Shown piece after piece: positions 1 to 6,735 of a stretch of 64,000 nt of DNA. A program made the translations under genes and the position numbers. Source of the DNA: Mariniphaga sp964559175 (GTDB lineage Bacteria; Bacteroidota; Bacteroidia; Bacteroidales; Prolixibacteraceae); the NCBI GenBank assembly GCA_964559175.1, contig CAZLGT010000007.1, positions 1 through 64,000 on the forward strand, in the 5' to 3' direction. Under the pieces are notes generated by a model. It had not been told where the DNA came from, did no database searches, and saw nothing but the letters and a program-made list of their open reading frames with translations. The first letter of the stretch is position 1; every line of letters starts with the position of its first letter.

Positions 1-64
1 ATTGCCAAAACATTTTAGAGGAAAAAACGTTATTAATAGCATAAAAATCAATTAACAAGAAAAA

Positions 65-640
65 ATGAAAACATTAAATTTTTTTGCAATCCTTTTAGTT
101 GCCGCAGTTCTGATTGCATCTTGTAAAAAAGAAGACGAAGGAACACCCCGGCAGACAACCAAAACTTACACATTCAGTCAAACATTAGTGGGTACGGCTG
201 AAGTTAAAGGAGAGCTTCAGGCTACTGAAATTAAACTGGCTGATATTATTGGAGTTGACCCTGCAAAAAACCTGGAAAATGCACAAATGCAAATGGCCAG
301 CAGTTATCTCGAAATATCGGGATTAAGTCAGATGGAAGCACCAGAAGGAGAAGCAGTAGTGTTGAAAGATTTTTCCATAAAGGTAGGAGCACGCCAGAGC
401 GTCAATTTAGGTAACTGTAGTACAGATCCCCAGGGCACAAATGAATTTGCTGCCGACGTTCAGCAATCTACGAACCAAATGGTCAGTCTTATTCAAAATG
501 TCTTTACAGATATTACTTCCGGCAGTAAAAGCTCAATGATCACAGTTTCTTTCACACCCAATGTAAGTATTACTTCGTCCGATAATGTTCAGCTTAAGAT
601 ATCCATTGGAGGTACTTATCACTATTTGGTATTTGAGTAA
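65..640 (+). CDS. Putative lipoprotein of unknown function
   Basis: A 191-residue protein I do not recognise. The N-terminus is a lipoprotein signal peptide: MKT, a hydrophobic run, then the lipobox-like LIASC with Cys20, followed by a charged KKEDE linker. It should therefore be exported and lipid-anchored. The rest has no motif I can name; it is Ser/Thr/Gln rich and looks beta-stranded, with two further cysteines (NCSTD near residue 117 is the clear one). The start is the only ATG before the signal peptide. It stands alone, followed by the palindrome array. Exported lipoprotein is well supported; function unknown. Confidence 0.8.
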   Translation: MKTLNFFAILLVAAVLIASCKKEDEGTPRQTTKTYTFSQTLVGTAEVKGELQATEIKLADIIGVDPAKNLENAQMQMASSYLEISGLSQMEAPEGEAVVLKDFSIKVGARQSVNLGNCSTDPQGTNEFAADVQQSTNQMVSLIQNVFTDITSGSKSSMITVSFTPNVSITSSDNVQLKISIGGTYHYLVFE

Positions 641-731
641 AATCTGATTTTCCTGCCTGCCATTATTGCTCCTGCAAACGGTTCGGCAGCGAACATCGAC
701 TGGGTAAACGGCAACCATTTTTCGGGGAGCC

Positions 732-762
732 GGATGGCATCGCTTATGGGGCGATGCTATCC
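732..762. repeat. Short-loop palindrome, copy 1
   Basis: Arms GGATGGCATCGC and GCGATGCTATCC pair over 12 bp (one G-T wobble) around a 7-nt loop. GGAG occurs 3 bp upstream (726-729), reminiscent of the conserved tetranucleotide next to proteobacterial REPs. Confidence 0.8.
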
Positions 763-808
763 ATAACTTATTTTGAAAATCTACAAAAAAAACTTCATGA
801 ATGTTTAT

Positions 809-868
809 GGATAGCATCCCATCATTTTATTTAAAACCATTGCAAGAAAGCGGTAAGGGATGCCATCC
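809..868. repeat. Long-loop palindrome, copy 1
   Basis: Left arm GGATAGCATCCC (809-820) and right arm GGGATGCCATCC (857-868) pair with one wobble, enclosing a 36-nt spacer whose sequence is largely conserved between copies. Confidence 0.75.
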
Positions 869-879
869 TTCCGGGAGCC

Positions 880-910
880 GGATGGCATCGCTTATGGGGC
901 GATGCTATCC
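880..910. repeat. Short-loop palindrome, copy 2
   Basis: Identical over all 31 bp to the copy at 732-762, including the 7-nt loop; GGAG at 874-877 precedes it. It starts 148 bp after copy 1. Confidence 0.8.
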
Positions 911-954
911 ATAACTTGCTTTAGGAGAATACAATTAAAACTCTGAACGGATAC

Positions 955-1013
955 GGATAGCATCCCTTCCTTCAGTTCAAGGTTCTTACAAAAAACAGCA
1001 AGGGATGCCATCC
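955..1013. repeat. Long-loop palindrome, copy 2
   Basis: Arms GGATAGCATCCC (955-966) and GGGATGCCATCC (1002-1013) with a 35-nt spacer. The right arm ends 11 bp before the transposase stop codon. Confidence 0.75.
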
Positions 1014-1024
1014 TTTAAGGCCAT

Positions 1025-1648
1025 TTACTCCAGATTCAAAATATCTTTTTCTTCGTGCAAATAATTATGGAAATTCAAAAAATTCTCCAGACCATCAAAA
1101 AGCTCAAGCCCTAATTCTTTGGAAATTTTTGTTGGTTTATTGCTAATATAAGCCTGATAAGAACTATATCTGTAATTTTTAAAGTCATTTGTAATTCCAT
1201 GTTTAACAGGATTATAATGGATGTAAAAAAACAAATACCTCAAATGCTCATCCTCCTCAATCATTAAACGTTTAAAATTTCTTGTAAACAAACTTCCGGT
1301 TCTGTTTTCCTGAATATTAATAGCCTGCGAATAGGTAATAAACAACCTCCGTAATCTTTCTGAAATAAAGGCTCCAACTTCCGATTCACTGGTTAACTCC
1401 TCTGTCTCATTGTTATCCGGATTTTCTACTACAACTATTTCAGGTAATTTTACAAGAAAATGAAAATGGTTGGGCAGCAAACAATAGGCAAGCACATCAA
1501 TATAATCATTCAGATATTTCGTCCAGAGATACAGGAAATAAACATAATTCTCAGGTTTGAAAAAAATCGTGCTTCTGTTGATACCCCGATTGAAAATGTG
1601 GAAATAGGCTCCGCCTAAAAGTGGCATTATGGTTTTATTTGCAGGCAT
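1025..1648 (-). CDS. REP-associated tyrosine transposase-like protein (Y1_Tnp/RAYT)
   Basis: A 207-residue single-domain protein of the Y1/HUH transposase superfamily. The HUH motif is visible as PNHFHFLVK (His61, His63) after LAYCLLPN, and the N-terminal YFHIFNRGINR and C-terminal RYLFFYIHYNPVKHG segments are typical of RAYTs; the catalytic tyrosine is presumably in the YIHYNP segment. Members cleave single-stranded palindromic REP DNA through a tyrosine-DNA link. Its flanks on both sides carry palindromes with the same arms, matching RAYT organisation. There are no terminal inverted repeats of a DDE element. The gene is intact and probably domesticated rather than an IS; that last point is inference. 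Confidence 0.85.
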   Translation of the reverse strand: MPANKTIMPLLGGAYFHIFNRGINRSTIFFKPENYVYFLYLWTKYLNDYIDVLAYCLLPNHFHFLVKLPEIVVVENPDNNETEELTSESEVGAFISERLRRLFITYSQAINIQENRTGSLFTRNFKRLMIEEDEHLRYLFFYIHYNPVKHGITNDFKNYRYSSYQAYISNKPTKISKELGLELFDGLENFLNFHNYLHEEKDILNLE

Positions 1649-1683
1649 TTTTGCTTTAAAGGTAGAAAAGTATTTGAAAATAA

Positions 1684-1743
1684 GGATAGCAAACCTTCAA
1701 TTCATTTCAAGGCTGTTGCAAGAAACAACAAGGGATGTCATCC
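1684..1743. repeat. Long-loop palindrome, degenerate copy
   Basis: Right arm GGGATGTCATCC (1732-1743) is one base off the other copies; the left arm at 1684 keeps GGATAGC then diverges. The conserved spacer text (TTCAAGG, TTGCAAGAAACA) is retained. Confidence 0.65.
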
Positions 1744-1754
1744 TTCCGGGCGCC

Positions 1755-1784
1755 GGATGGCATCGCTTATGGACGATGCTATCC
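1755..1784. repeat. Short-loop palindrome, copy 3 (30 bp)
   Basis: Arms GGATGGCATCGC and ACGATGCTATCC around a 6-nt loop. It differs from the two left-flank copies by a one-base deletion and one substitution, and lacks GGAG upstream. Confidence 0.75.
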
Positions 1785-1828
1785 TTAATTTGTTATAAAA
1801 GCTAACGGGAATCTTCCAAAAGACTTAT

Positions 1829-1888
1829 GGATAGCATCCCTTCATTTTATTTCAAGGTTGTTGCAAGAAACAGTAAGGGATGCTATCC
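1829..1888. repeat. Long-loop palindrome, copy 4
   Basis: Arms GGATAGCATCCC (1829-1840) and GGGATGCTATCC (1877-1888) are a perfect 12-bp inverted repeat around a 36-nt spacer. A further right arm follows at 1902-1913. Confidence 0.75.
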
Positions 1889-1918
1889 TTGGGAACAGCA
1901 AGGGATGCCATCCTTCAA

Positions 1919-3151
1919 TCAATACAACATCCTCGCCCTTATCGTATGCGGAATGGCTTTCAGTTCTTTCAGAATTTTATCGCAGTTGGTGCATTCGGCA
2001 TCAATAATCACATAGCCTATTTCGGCATCGGTTTGCAGGTATTGCGCGGCAATGTTTATGCCTTTGTTGGTAAAAACGTAGTTGATGTCTTTCAGCAAAC
2101 CGGGCATGTTTTTGTGAATGTGCAAAAACCGTTGCTTGTCGTAGTTGGGCTGAATGGAAACCTGCGGGAAATTGACCGCCCCCACAGTGGAGCCGTTGTC
2201 GCTGTATTTTATAAGTTTTTCAGCCACTTCCAGCCCGATATTTTCCTGGGCTTCCTGGGTGCTTCCACCAATGTGCGGCGTGAGCAGCACGTTATCGAAA
2301 TCCTGCAACGGCGAGCTGAATTTTTCGGTGTTTGAGGCCGGCTCTGTGGGAAATACATCGGCTGCCGCGCCTGCCAGATGGCCGTTTTTCAGAAATTCGG
2401 TCAGGGCATCATAATCCACTACCGAGCCGCGGGAGGCGTTGATGAGCAGAGAACCTTTTTTCATTTGTGAAAGTTGTTCATCCGAAATCATGTTCCGTGT
2501 ATCAGGAGTTTCAGGCACATGTAAGGTTACCACATCCGATTTTTGCAACAGTTCATTGAGCGACTCGCACACAAAGGCTTTTCCCAGGCTCAGTTTTTTT
2601 TCAATGTCGAAATAAAGTACATTCATTCCCATGGCTTCGGCAAGTATGGAAACTTGTGAACCGATGTGTCCGTACCCCACAATGCCCAGATTCTTGCCAC
2701 GGACTTCAACCGAATTTCCAACCGCTTTCAGCCAGTCACCCCGGTGTGCAGCCGCATTTCTTGCAGGTACTTCACGCATCAGCATGATGATTTCAGCAAT
2801 TACCAGCTCGGCCACCGACCGTGTATTGGAAAACGGGGCATTAAACACCGGAATGCCTTGTTGTTTGGCTGCCATCAGGTCAACCTGATTGGTGCCAATA
2901 CTGAAACAGCCTACTGCAAAAAGTTTTTTTGCCTTTTTTAAAACCTGCGGGGTGAGCCGGGTACGCGAACGGATTCCCAGAATGTGAGCATCTTTGAGTT
3001 TCTGTTCGAGCTCTTCGCCGTCCAGCGCGGTTTTCAGGTATTCCACATTGGTGTAACCGGCGGTTTCAAAACTTTTTTCAGATGAGGGATGAATTCCTTC
3101 CAGCAAAAGAACTTTGATGTATTTTTTATCGAGCGAAAGTTTTTTGGTCAT
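1919..3151 (-). CDS. serA: D-3-phosphoglycerate dehydrogenase
   Basis: Catalyses the NAD-dependent first step of serine synthesis, 3-phosphoglycerate to 3-phosphohydroxypyruvate. At 410 residues it has the length and layout of E. coli SerA: substrate domain, Rossmann fold with GYGHIG at 159-164 and the NAD-selecting Asp182, catalytic Arg241 (INASRGSVV), Glu270 and His293 (TPHIGGST), and a C-terminal ACT domain from about 341 that in E. coli binds serine for feedback inhibition. Much of the sequence is close to the proteobacterial type (for instance FNAPFSNTRSVAELVI). It lies 40 bp downstream of the mannosidase gene and could share its transcript. The palindrome array begins 5 bp after its stop. 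Confidence 0.96.
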   Translation of the reverse strand: MTKKLSLDKKYIKVLLLEGIHPSSEKSFETAGYTNVEYLKTALDGEELEQKLKDAHILGIRSRTRLTPQVLKKAKKLFAVGCFSIGTNQVDLMAAKQQGIPVFNAPFSNTRSVAELVIAEIIMLMREVPARNAAAHRGDWLKAVGNSVEVRGKNLGIVGYGHIGSQVSILAEAMGMNVLYFDIEKKLSLGKAFVCESLNELLQKSDVVTLHVPETPDTRNMISDEQLSQMKKGSLLINASRGSVVDYDALTEFLKNGHLAGAAADVFPTEPASNTEKFSSPLQDFDNVLLTPHIGGSTQEAQENIGLEVAEKLIKYSDNGSTVGAVNFPQVSIQPNYDKQRFLHIHKNMPGLLKDINYVFTNKGINIAAQYLQTDAEIGYVIIDAECTNCDKILKELKAIPHTIRARMLY

Positions 3152-3191
3152 CGTATCAGGTTTTCCTGTAAAAATAAGATTTTAAACGAAT

Positions 3192-5780
3192 CTAAAACGC
3201 ATCGTCAAGTGTGCGAATGGTCAGCACTCCCTTCAGTTTTATTTCCGTAATATCGGTTTCCAGGTGCACCGTTACTTTTTCGCCCGGCAGCATATCGAAA
3301 TAATTGTCGGAGAAAAAACCTTCCTCATCTTCAATCTGCAGATACACATTTTTGGCCAGTTTGTCGGTTCTCAGTTCAATATCGAATCCCGAATCGGTTG
3401 AAATGATGGTATATTCCACCTTCGGGGTAGGAATGTCCAGTTCTTTAAACGGCCTGAAAAAGAATAAATTCCGTGAAAGGGTTTTCCCGTTATCTATGAG
3501 TTCGGCAGAGAACAACAAATTGCGAAGATCTTTCCGGTATAAAAACTCGTTCTTATTTTCGTTGAAATAATCACGGCTCGAATTGGCCGGAATGTCAACG
3601 AGAGATGCTGTTTCCCAAAGCACACGCCCGTCGAAATCCATCATTTTCAGTATGAGCTGGGCGTTCACCTGTTCCAAACGGTCGTTTACAATGCCCACTT
3701 TAAACCTCATTTCATCTTCGTACGGACTGACCAAAACCTGCTCAAACCCTTTTTTCACGTAATATTGCAACGCTTTCCATTTTTGGTAGTAATCGGTGGA
3801 ACTCCACGAAGCCACCGGCCACACGTCATTAAGCTGCCAGTAGAGGGTGCCCATGGTAAACGGCATGGCGCGGCGGTGACCTTCCAGTGCAAACTTGATT
3901 CCTTCGGCCTGCAATACATGATTTACATAAAGGAACGACGGAAAATCCTTTGGCTTTTTATACTCTTTCAGCATATAAAATTCTATGGTTTCGTTGCCGA
4001 TGGACGACCGCTGGTGCGATTTCATCACTTCGGAATAGATATCGTAATCTTCAGGTTCGGCATATTTTCTAACGGTTGACATTTCGGGGAACGACTGAAA
4101 ACCGTATTCGCTCATGAACCGGGCCAGGTGGGTGGCGTAAGTTTCAAACGGCTCTTTGCCCCACCAAACGCCCCAGTAGTGTTCATCGCCATTGACCATA
4201 TCGGCCTCAATTCCCAGACCGGACGAAGGACTTGAACCCCAGTAACTGCGTGAAGGATCGAATTCTTCCACCACTTCAGGCAGGGTTTTGTGGAAAATGT
4301 CCACATACGCCTGCCACACTTTGTCGGGAACATCGCTCCCCTGTCTCTCGGCAATTCCCTTCCAGCCCCAGTTGTTCCAGGCCGTGAGAATTTCGTTGTT
4401 GCCGCACCAAAGGGCAATGCTTGGGTGGTTGCGCAGTCGTTTTACATTGTCGATGGCTTCCTGCCTTACGTTTTCAAGAAACAGTTCATCGTTTGGAAAC
4501 ATGGCACAGGCAAACATAAAATCCTGCCAGACCAGAATGCCATTTTCGTTGCACAGGTCGTAAAAAATATCTTCTTCATATATGCCACCGCCCCACACGC
4601 GCAGCATGTTCATGTTCGAATTTTTGGCGGTTTCAATCATGGTGCGGTAGTTTTCGTCGGTTACCCGTGGTATAAACATGTCGTTGGGAATAATGTTGGC
4701 GCCTTTCATAAATACCGGATGTCCGTTCAGATTGAAATAGAAGGAAGTACCGTGTTCATCCTCTTCGCGCACCAGCTCCAGTGTACGGATTCCAATTCGG
4801 GTTTCTTCTGAAATTTTTCGTTCGCCTGTCTGCAATTCACCGGTGATGTTATAAAGGTGTGCTTCGCCCAAACCATTGGTCCACCAAAGTTGCGGGTTCT
4901 GAATTTCGAAATCCAATTGGTATTTTTCAATACCATCCCGAAGGTGCACAGAGGCAGTGGCCAAATTTGTACCATCGTTTTTCACGGTAATTGTTGCTTT
5001 TCCGTTCTTTTCAGCTTCAACCTCAAAAACCGCTGTAAATGAGGCCTTCTCTTCCGAAACTTCGTGCTGTACTATCTGAAGGTTTTCAATGCGGGCATCG
5101 TCCCATGCTTTCAACGAAACCGGTCGCCAGATTCCGCTGGTGACCAGCCGCGGTCCCCAGTCCCAGCCATAGTGGTAACCGGCTTTGCGGGTGTAAATGC
5201 TCACGCGTTTGGCATCTTCCACCTCGCCCCGTTCCGCCTGATCGTTTTCAGCGCCCGGGTAAACAAATTCGTTGGCATCGTATTTTTTCAGTCCTTCAAC
5301 AATGGGCGAACGAAACCGGATGTGCAGTTCGTTTTCTCCTTCGTTCAAAACCTCTTTTACATCAACCTGCCATTCACGAAACATGTTGTTTGCAGCCAAA
5401 ATCTGCTCTCCGTTTAAAAAAACATCGGCATAGGTGTCAAGCCCTTTAAAATCGAGTTGAACACGGTCGCGGCCGAGAAATTCTGCATCCACTTCAAAAG
5501 TGGTTTTGTATTCCCAGTCCACCTTATCAATCCACTGCAAATCGAGTTCGTTTAGCCTGTAGTACGGGTCGTCAATTACGCCGTTATCCAGTAAATCGGT
5601 GTGTACAGTTCCGGGAACCGTAGCCGGCAGCCATTGGCCTTCATTTGCCTGGCGGAAAGTCCAGCCCTCGTGTATCTCTTTTTGAATCATAAGGTTCGGG
5701 TCTTTTTTTTCCTGTTGGCAGCCCCACGAAACCAGCAGGGAAATTGCCATAATAATCAACATGTTTGTTTTTAACGACAT
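3192..5780 (-). CDS. Beta-mannosidase-like glycoside hydrolase family 2 lipoprotein
   Basis: An 862-residue GH2 retaining glycosidase. Order: signal peptide with WGC lipobox-like Cys, sugar-binding jelly-roll domain (around 30-210), immunoglobulin-like domain, TIM barrel, C-terminal beta domains. Catalytic acid/base is Glu463 in WCGNNEI and the nucleophile Glu558 in FMSEYGFQ, with WGGGIYEED and WQLNDVW as further beta-mannosidase markers. It should release beta-mannose from oligosaccharides in the periplasm or at the surface. An upstream ATG at 5819 would add 13 residues ahead of the signal peptide, so I start at 5780. No SusC/SusD pair lies nearby, so it is not in an evident polysaccharide locus. 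Confidence 0.9.
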   Translation of the reverse strand: MSLKTNMLIIMAISLLVSWGCQQEKKDPNLMIQKEIHEGWTFRQANEGQWLPATVPGTVHTDLLDNGVIDDPYYRLNELDLQWIDKVDWEYKTTFEVDAEFLGRDRVQLDFKGLDTYADVFLNGEQILAANNMFREWQVDVKEVLNEGENELHIRFRSPIVEGLKKYDANEFVYPGAENDQAERGEVEDAKRVSIYTRKAGYHYGWDWGPRLVTSGIWRPVSLKAWDDARIENLQIVQHEVSEEKASFTAVFEVEAEKNGKATITVKNDGTNLATASVHLRDGIEKYQLDFEIQNPQLWWTNGLGEAHLYNITGELQTGERKISEETRIGIRTLELVREEDEHGTSFYFNLNGHPVFMKGANIIPNDMFIPRVTDENYRTMIETAKNSNMNMLRVWGGGIYEEDIFYDLCNENGILVWQDFMFACAMFPNDELFLENVRQEAIDNVKRLRNHPSIALWCGNNEILTAWNNWGWKGIAERQGSDVPDKVWQAYVDIFHKTLPEVVEEFDPSRSYWGSSPSSGLGIEADMVNGDEHYWGVWWGKEPFETYATHLARFMSEYGFQSFPEMSTVRKYAEPEDYDIYSEVMKSHQRSSIGNETIEFYMLKEYKKPKDFPSFLYVNHVLQAEGIKFALEGHRRAMPFTMGTLYWQLNDVWPVASWSSTDYYQKWKALQYYVKKGFEQVLVSPYEDEMRFKVGIVNDRLEQVNAQLILKMMDFDGRVLWETASLVDIPANSSRDYFNENKNEFLYRKDLRNLLFSAELIDNGKTLSRNLFFFRPFKELDIPTPKVEYTIISTDSGFDIELRTDKLAKNVYLQIEDEEGFFSDNYFDMLPGEKVTVHLETDITEIKLKGVLTIRTLDDAF

Positions 5781-5984
5781 ATTCGTATTATTTTTTCGTT
5801 GCGAAAATACGAAATTCATGGCTATCTGAATGACCCGAAAAGGTTACTTTTTAAAAAACGCCCCTTCACTCAGCAAATAAAATTGAAAAAAGTTCTTCTG
5901 AAAACTACCCAACTGTGCACCAGATTGAAAAAAGCCGGAACACAAATGCATTCCGACTTCCATTTGCTGTTTCAAAATCGCTGT

Positions 5985-6593
5985 TTAATTGTTCTCAGGC
6001 ATATCCTTTTCTTCCATTTCAATCTCAACTTCCTCAGAATCCTCTTTTATCTTTTTGCGAATAATAATCACCTTCCCGTCCTCTTCTTCTGTGGGTTCAT
6101 TTCTGATTATGGTAATTTTTTCCCTGCCGCCCCTCAGTTTCTTTTTCTTATACGAAATGATGCCGGGATCGCTTAAATCAATGACATTCCCTCTCAAATT
6201 CTTTTGTAGTCTGACTGCATGAGGCATCCTGGGTACGTTGGGAGGATGTGGTGCAAAAATGAACCTGTTGTCGCCGGGCCCGTCAGATTCCAAAAAGCGA
6301 AATTCAAAGTTTTTATGGATGGAGTCCATTTCGAAATTTTCCATTCCGCCCCATTTAAATTTACTGGCAGAATCAATGGTATCTCCGTTCCATACAAAAA
6401 CCCGGTTGCCTTCAATTACGGTATCAAGGACCGTTTTTTCTCCATCTGCGATTTTTTCCAAGCGAATGTGGCGCTTTGCCTTTTCTCCTTTTTCCCCGCG
6501 TGGCGGCTCCTGCGGAGTTTCTCTCAATGAAAAAGAGGTAAAAAGGAGGAAAGAGCCGAGGAGGAATCCGATAATAAACATTACTTGCTTCAT
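5985..6593 (-). CDS. Exported or membrane-anchored protein divergent from the two-component system
   Basis: A 202-residue protein not recognised by family. After MKQ there is a hydrophobic stretch (about residues 4-22) acting as signal or anchor; the rest is highly charged, rich in Lys/Glu/Arg with patches such as KKKKLRGGREK and a very acidic tail (EEVEIEMEEKDMPENN). I start at the ATG at 6593 because the longer frame begins only with TTG. It is transcribed away from the sensor kinase; the 142-bp gap holds a minus-strand -7 box (6629-6636) and the GTTAA repeats, so it is a likely target or partner of that system (inference). Confidence 0.75.
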   Translation of the reverse strand: MKQVMFIIGFLLGSFLLFTSFSLRETPQEPPRGEKGEKAKRHIRLEKIADGEKTVLDTVIEGNRVFVWNGDTIDSASKFKWGGMENFEMDSIHKNFEFRFLESDGPGDNRFIFAPHPPNVPRMPHAVRLQKNLRGNVIDLSDPGIISYKKKKLRGGREKITIIRNEPTEEEDGKVIIIRKKIKEDSEEVEIEMEEKDMPENN

Positions 6594-6628
6594 AATTTTC
6601 GATTTTAAATTCTTAAAAACCAACTCAA

Positions 6629-6636
6629 CAAAGATA
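6629..6636 (-). promoter_or_regulatory. Putative -7 promoter box for the divergent exported protein
   Basis: Reads TATCTTTG on the minus strand, an exact match to the Bacteroidota -7 consensus TAnnTTTG, 36 bp upstream of the ATG at 6593. No convincing -33 TTG at the ideal spacing. Confidence 0.5.
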
Positions 6637-6659
6637 GATTAAATGCAAGCTATCAGTCA

Positions 6660-6696
6660 GTTAAAGCCCGGTTAAAATGAGTTAAGGAAAAGTTAA
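6660..6696. promoter_or_regulatory. Four phased GTTAA direct repeats, candidate response-regulator operator
   Basis: GTTAA occurs at 6660, 6671, 6681 and 6692, i.e. every 10-11 bp, in the divergent promoter region. Direct repeats spaced by one helical turn are the usual site type of OmpR/PhoB-family regulators, and such a regulator is encoded by the neighbouring gene at 8454. The block ends 27 bp upstream of the kinase -7 box. Confidence 0.6.
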
Positions 6697-6723
6697 AATG
6701 TGAAAACGGCTTTTTGAAATGCC

Positions 6724-6731
6724 TATATTTG
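6724..6731 (+). promoter_or_regulatory. Putative -7 promoter box of the two-component operon
   Basis: TATATTTG matches TAnnTTTG exactly and ends only 4 bp before the ATG at 6736. If used, transcription would begin at or next to the start codon, giving an almost leaderless mRNA. Confidence 0.5.
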
Positions 6732-6735
6732 AACC

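Larger units (their letters stand above)
641..1024. repeat. Intergenic palindrome array, left side of the RAYT gene
   Basis: No gene seen here. From about 724 onward the stretch consists of alternating short-loop and long-loop palindromes (listed separately) with a period close to 147 bp: short-loop copies start at 732 and 880, long-loop copies at 809 and 955. Arms share the core GGAT(A/G)GCATC(G/C)C. The block ends 11 bp before the stop of the transposase gene. Organisation resembles the REP/BIME arrays associated with RAYT genes. Positions 641-723 hold nothing recognisable. Confidence 0.75.
1649..1918. repeat. Intergenic palindrome array, right side of the RAYT gene
   Basis: No gene seen. 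Positions 1684-1913 continue the palindrome array of the left flank, running to 5 bp from the serA stop codon. Order: degenerate long-loop copy, short-loop copy, long-loop copy, then an extra right arm at 1902-1913 created by a local duplication of the AACAGCAAGGGATG segment. Confidence 0.75.

Noticed and set aside
1025..1648. Complete IS200/IS605 insertion sequence
   Set aside because: The protein is RAYT-like, there is no TnpB, and the flanking palindromes form an array rather than single left and right ends.
724..1913. CRISPR array
   Set aside because: Repeats are palindromes in two alternating classes with conserved spacers, surrounding a transposase gene; spacers are not unique and there are no cas genes.
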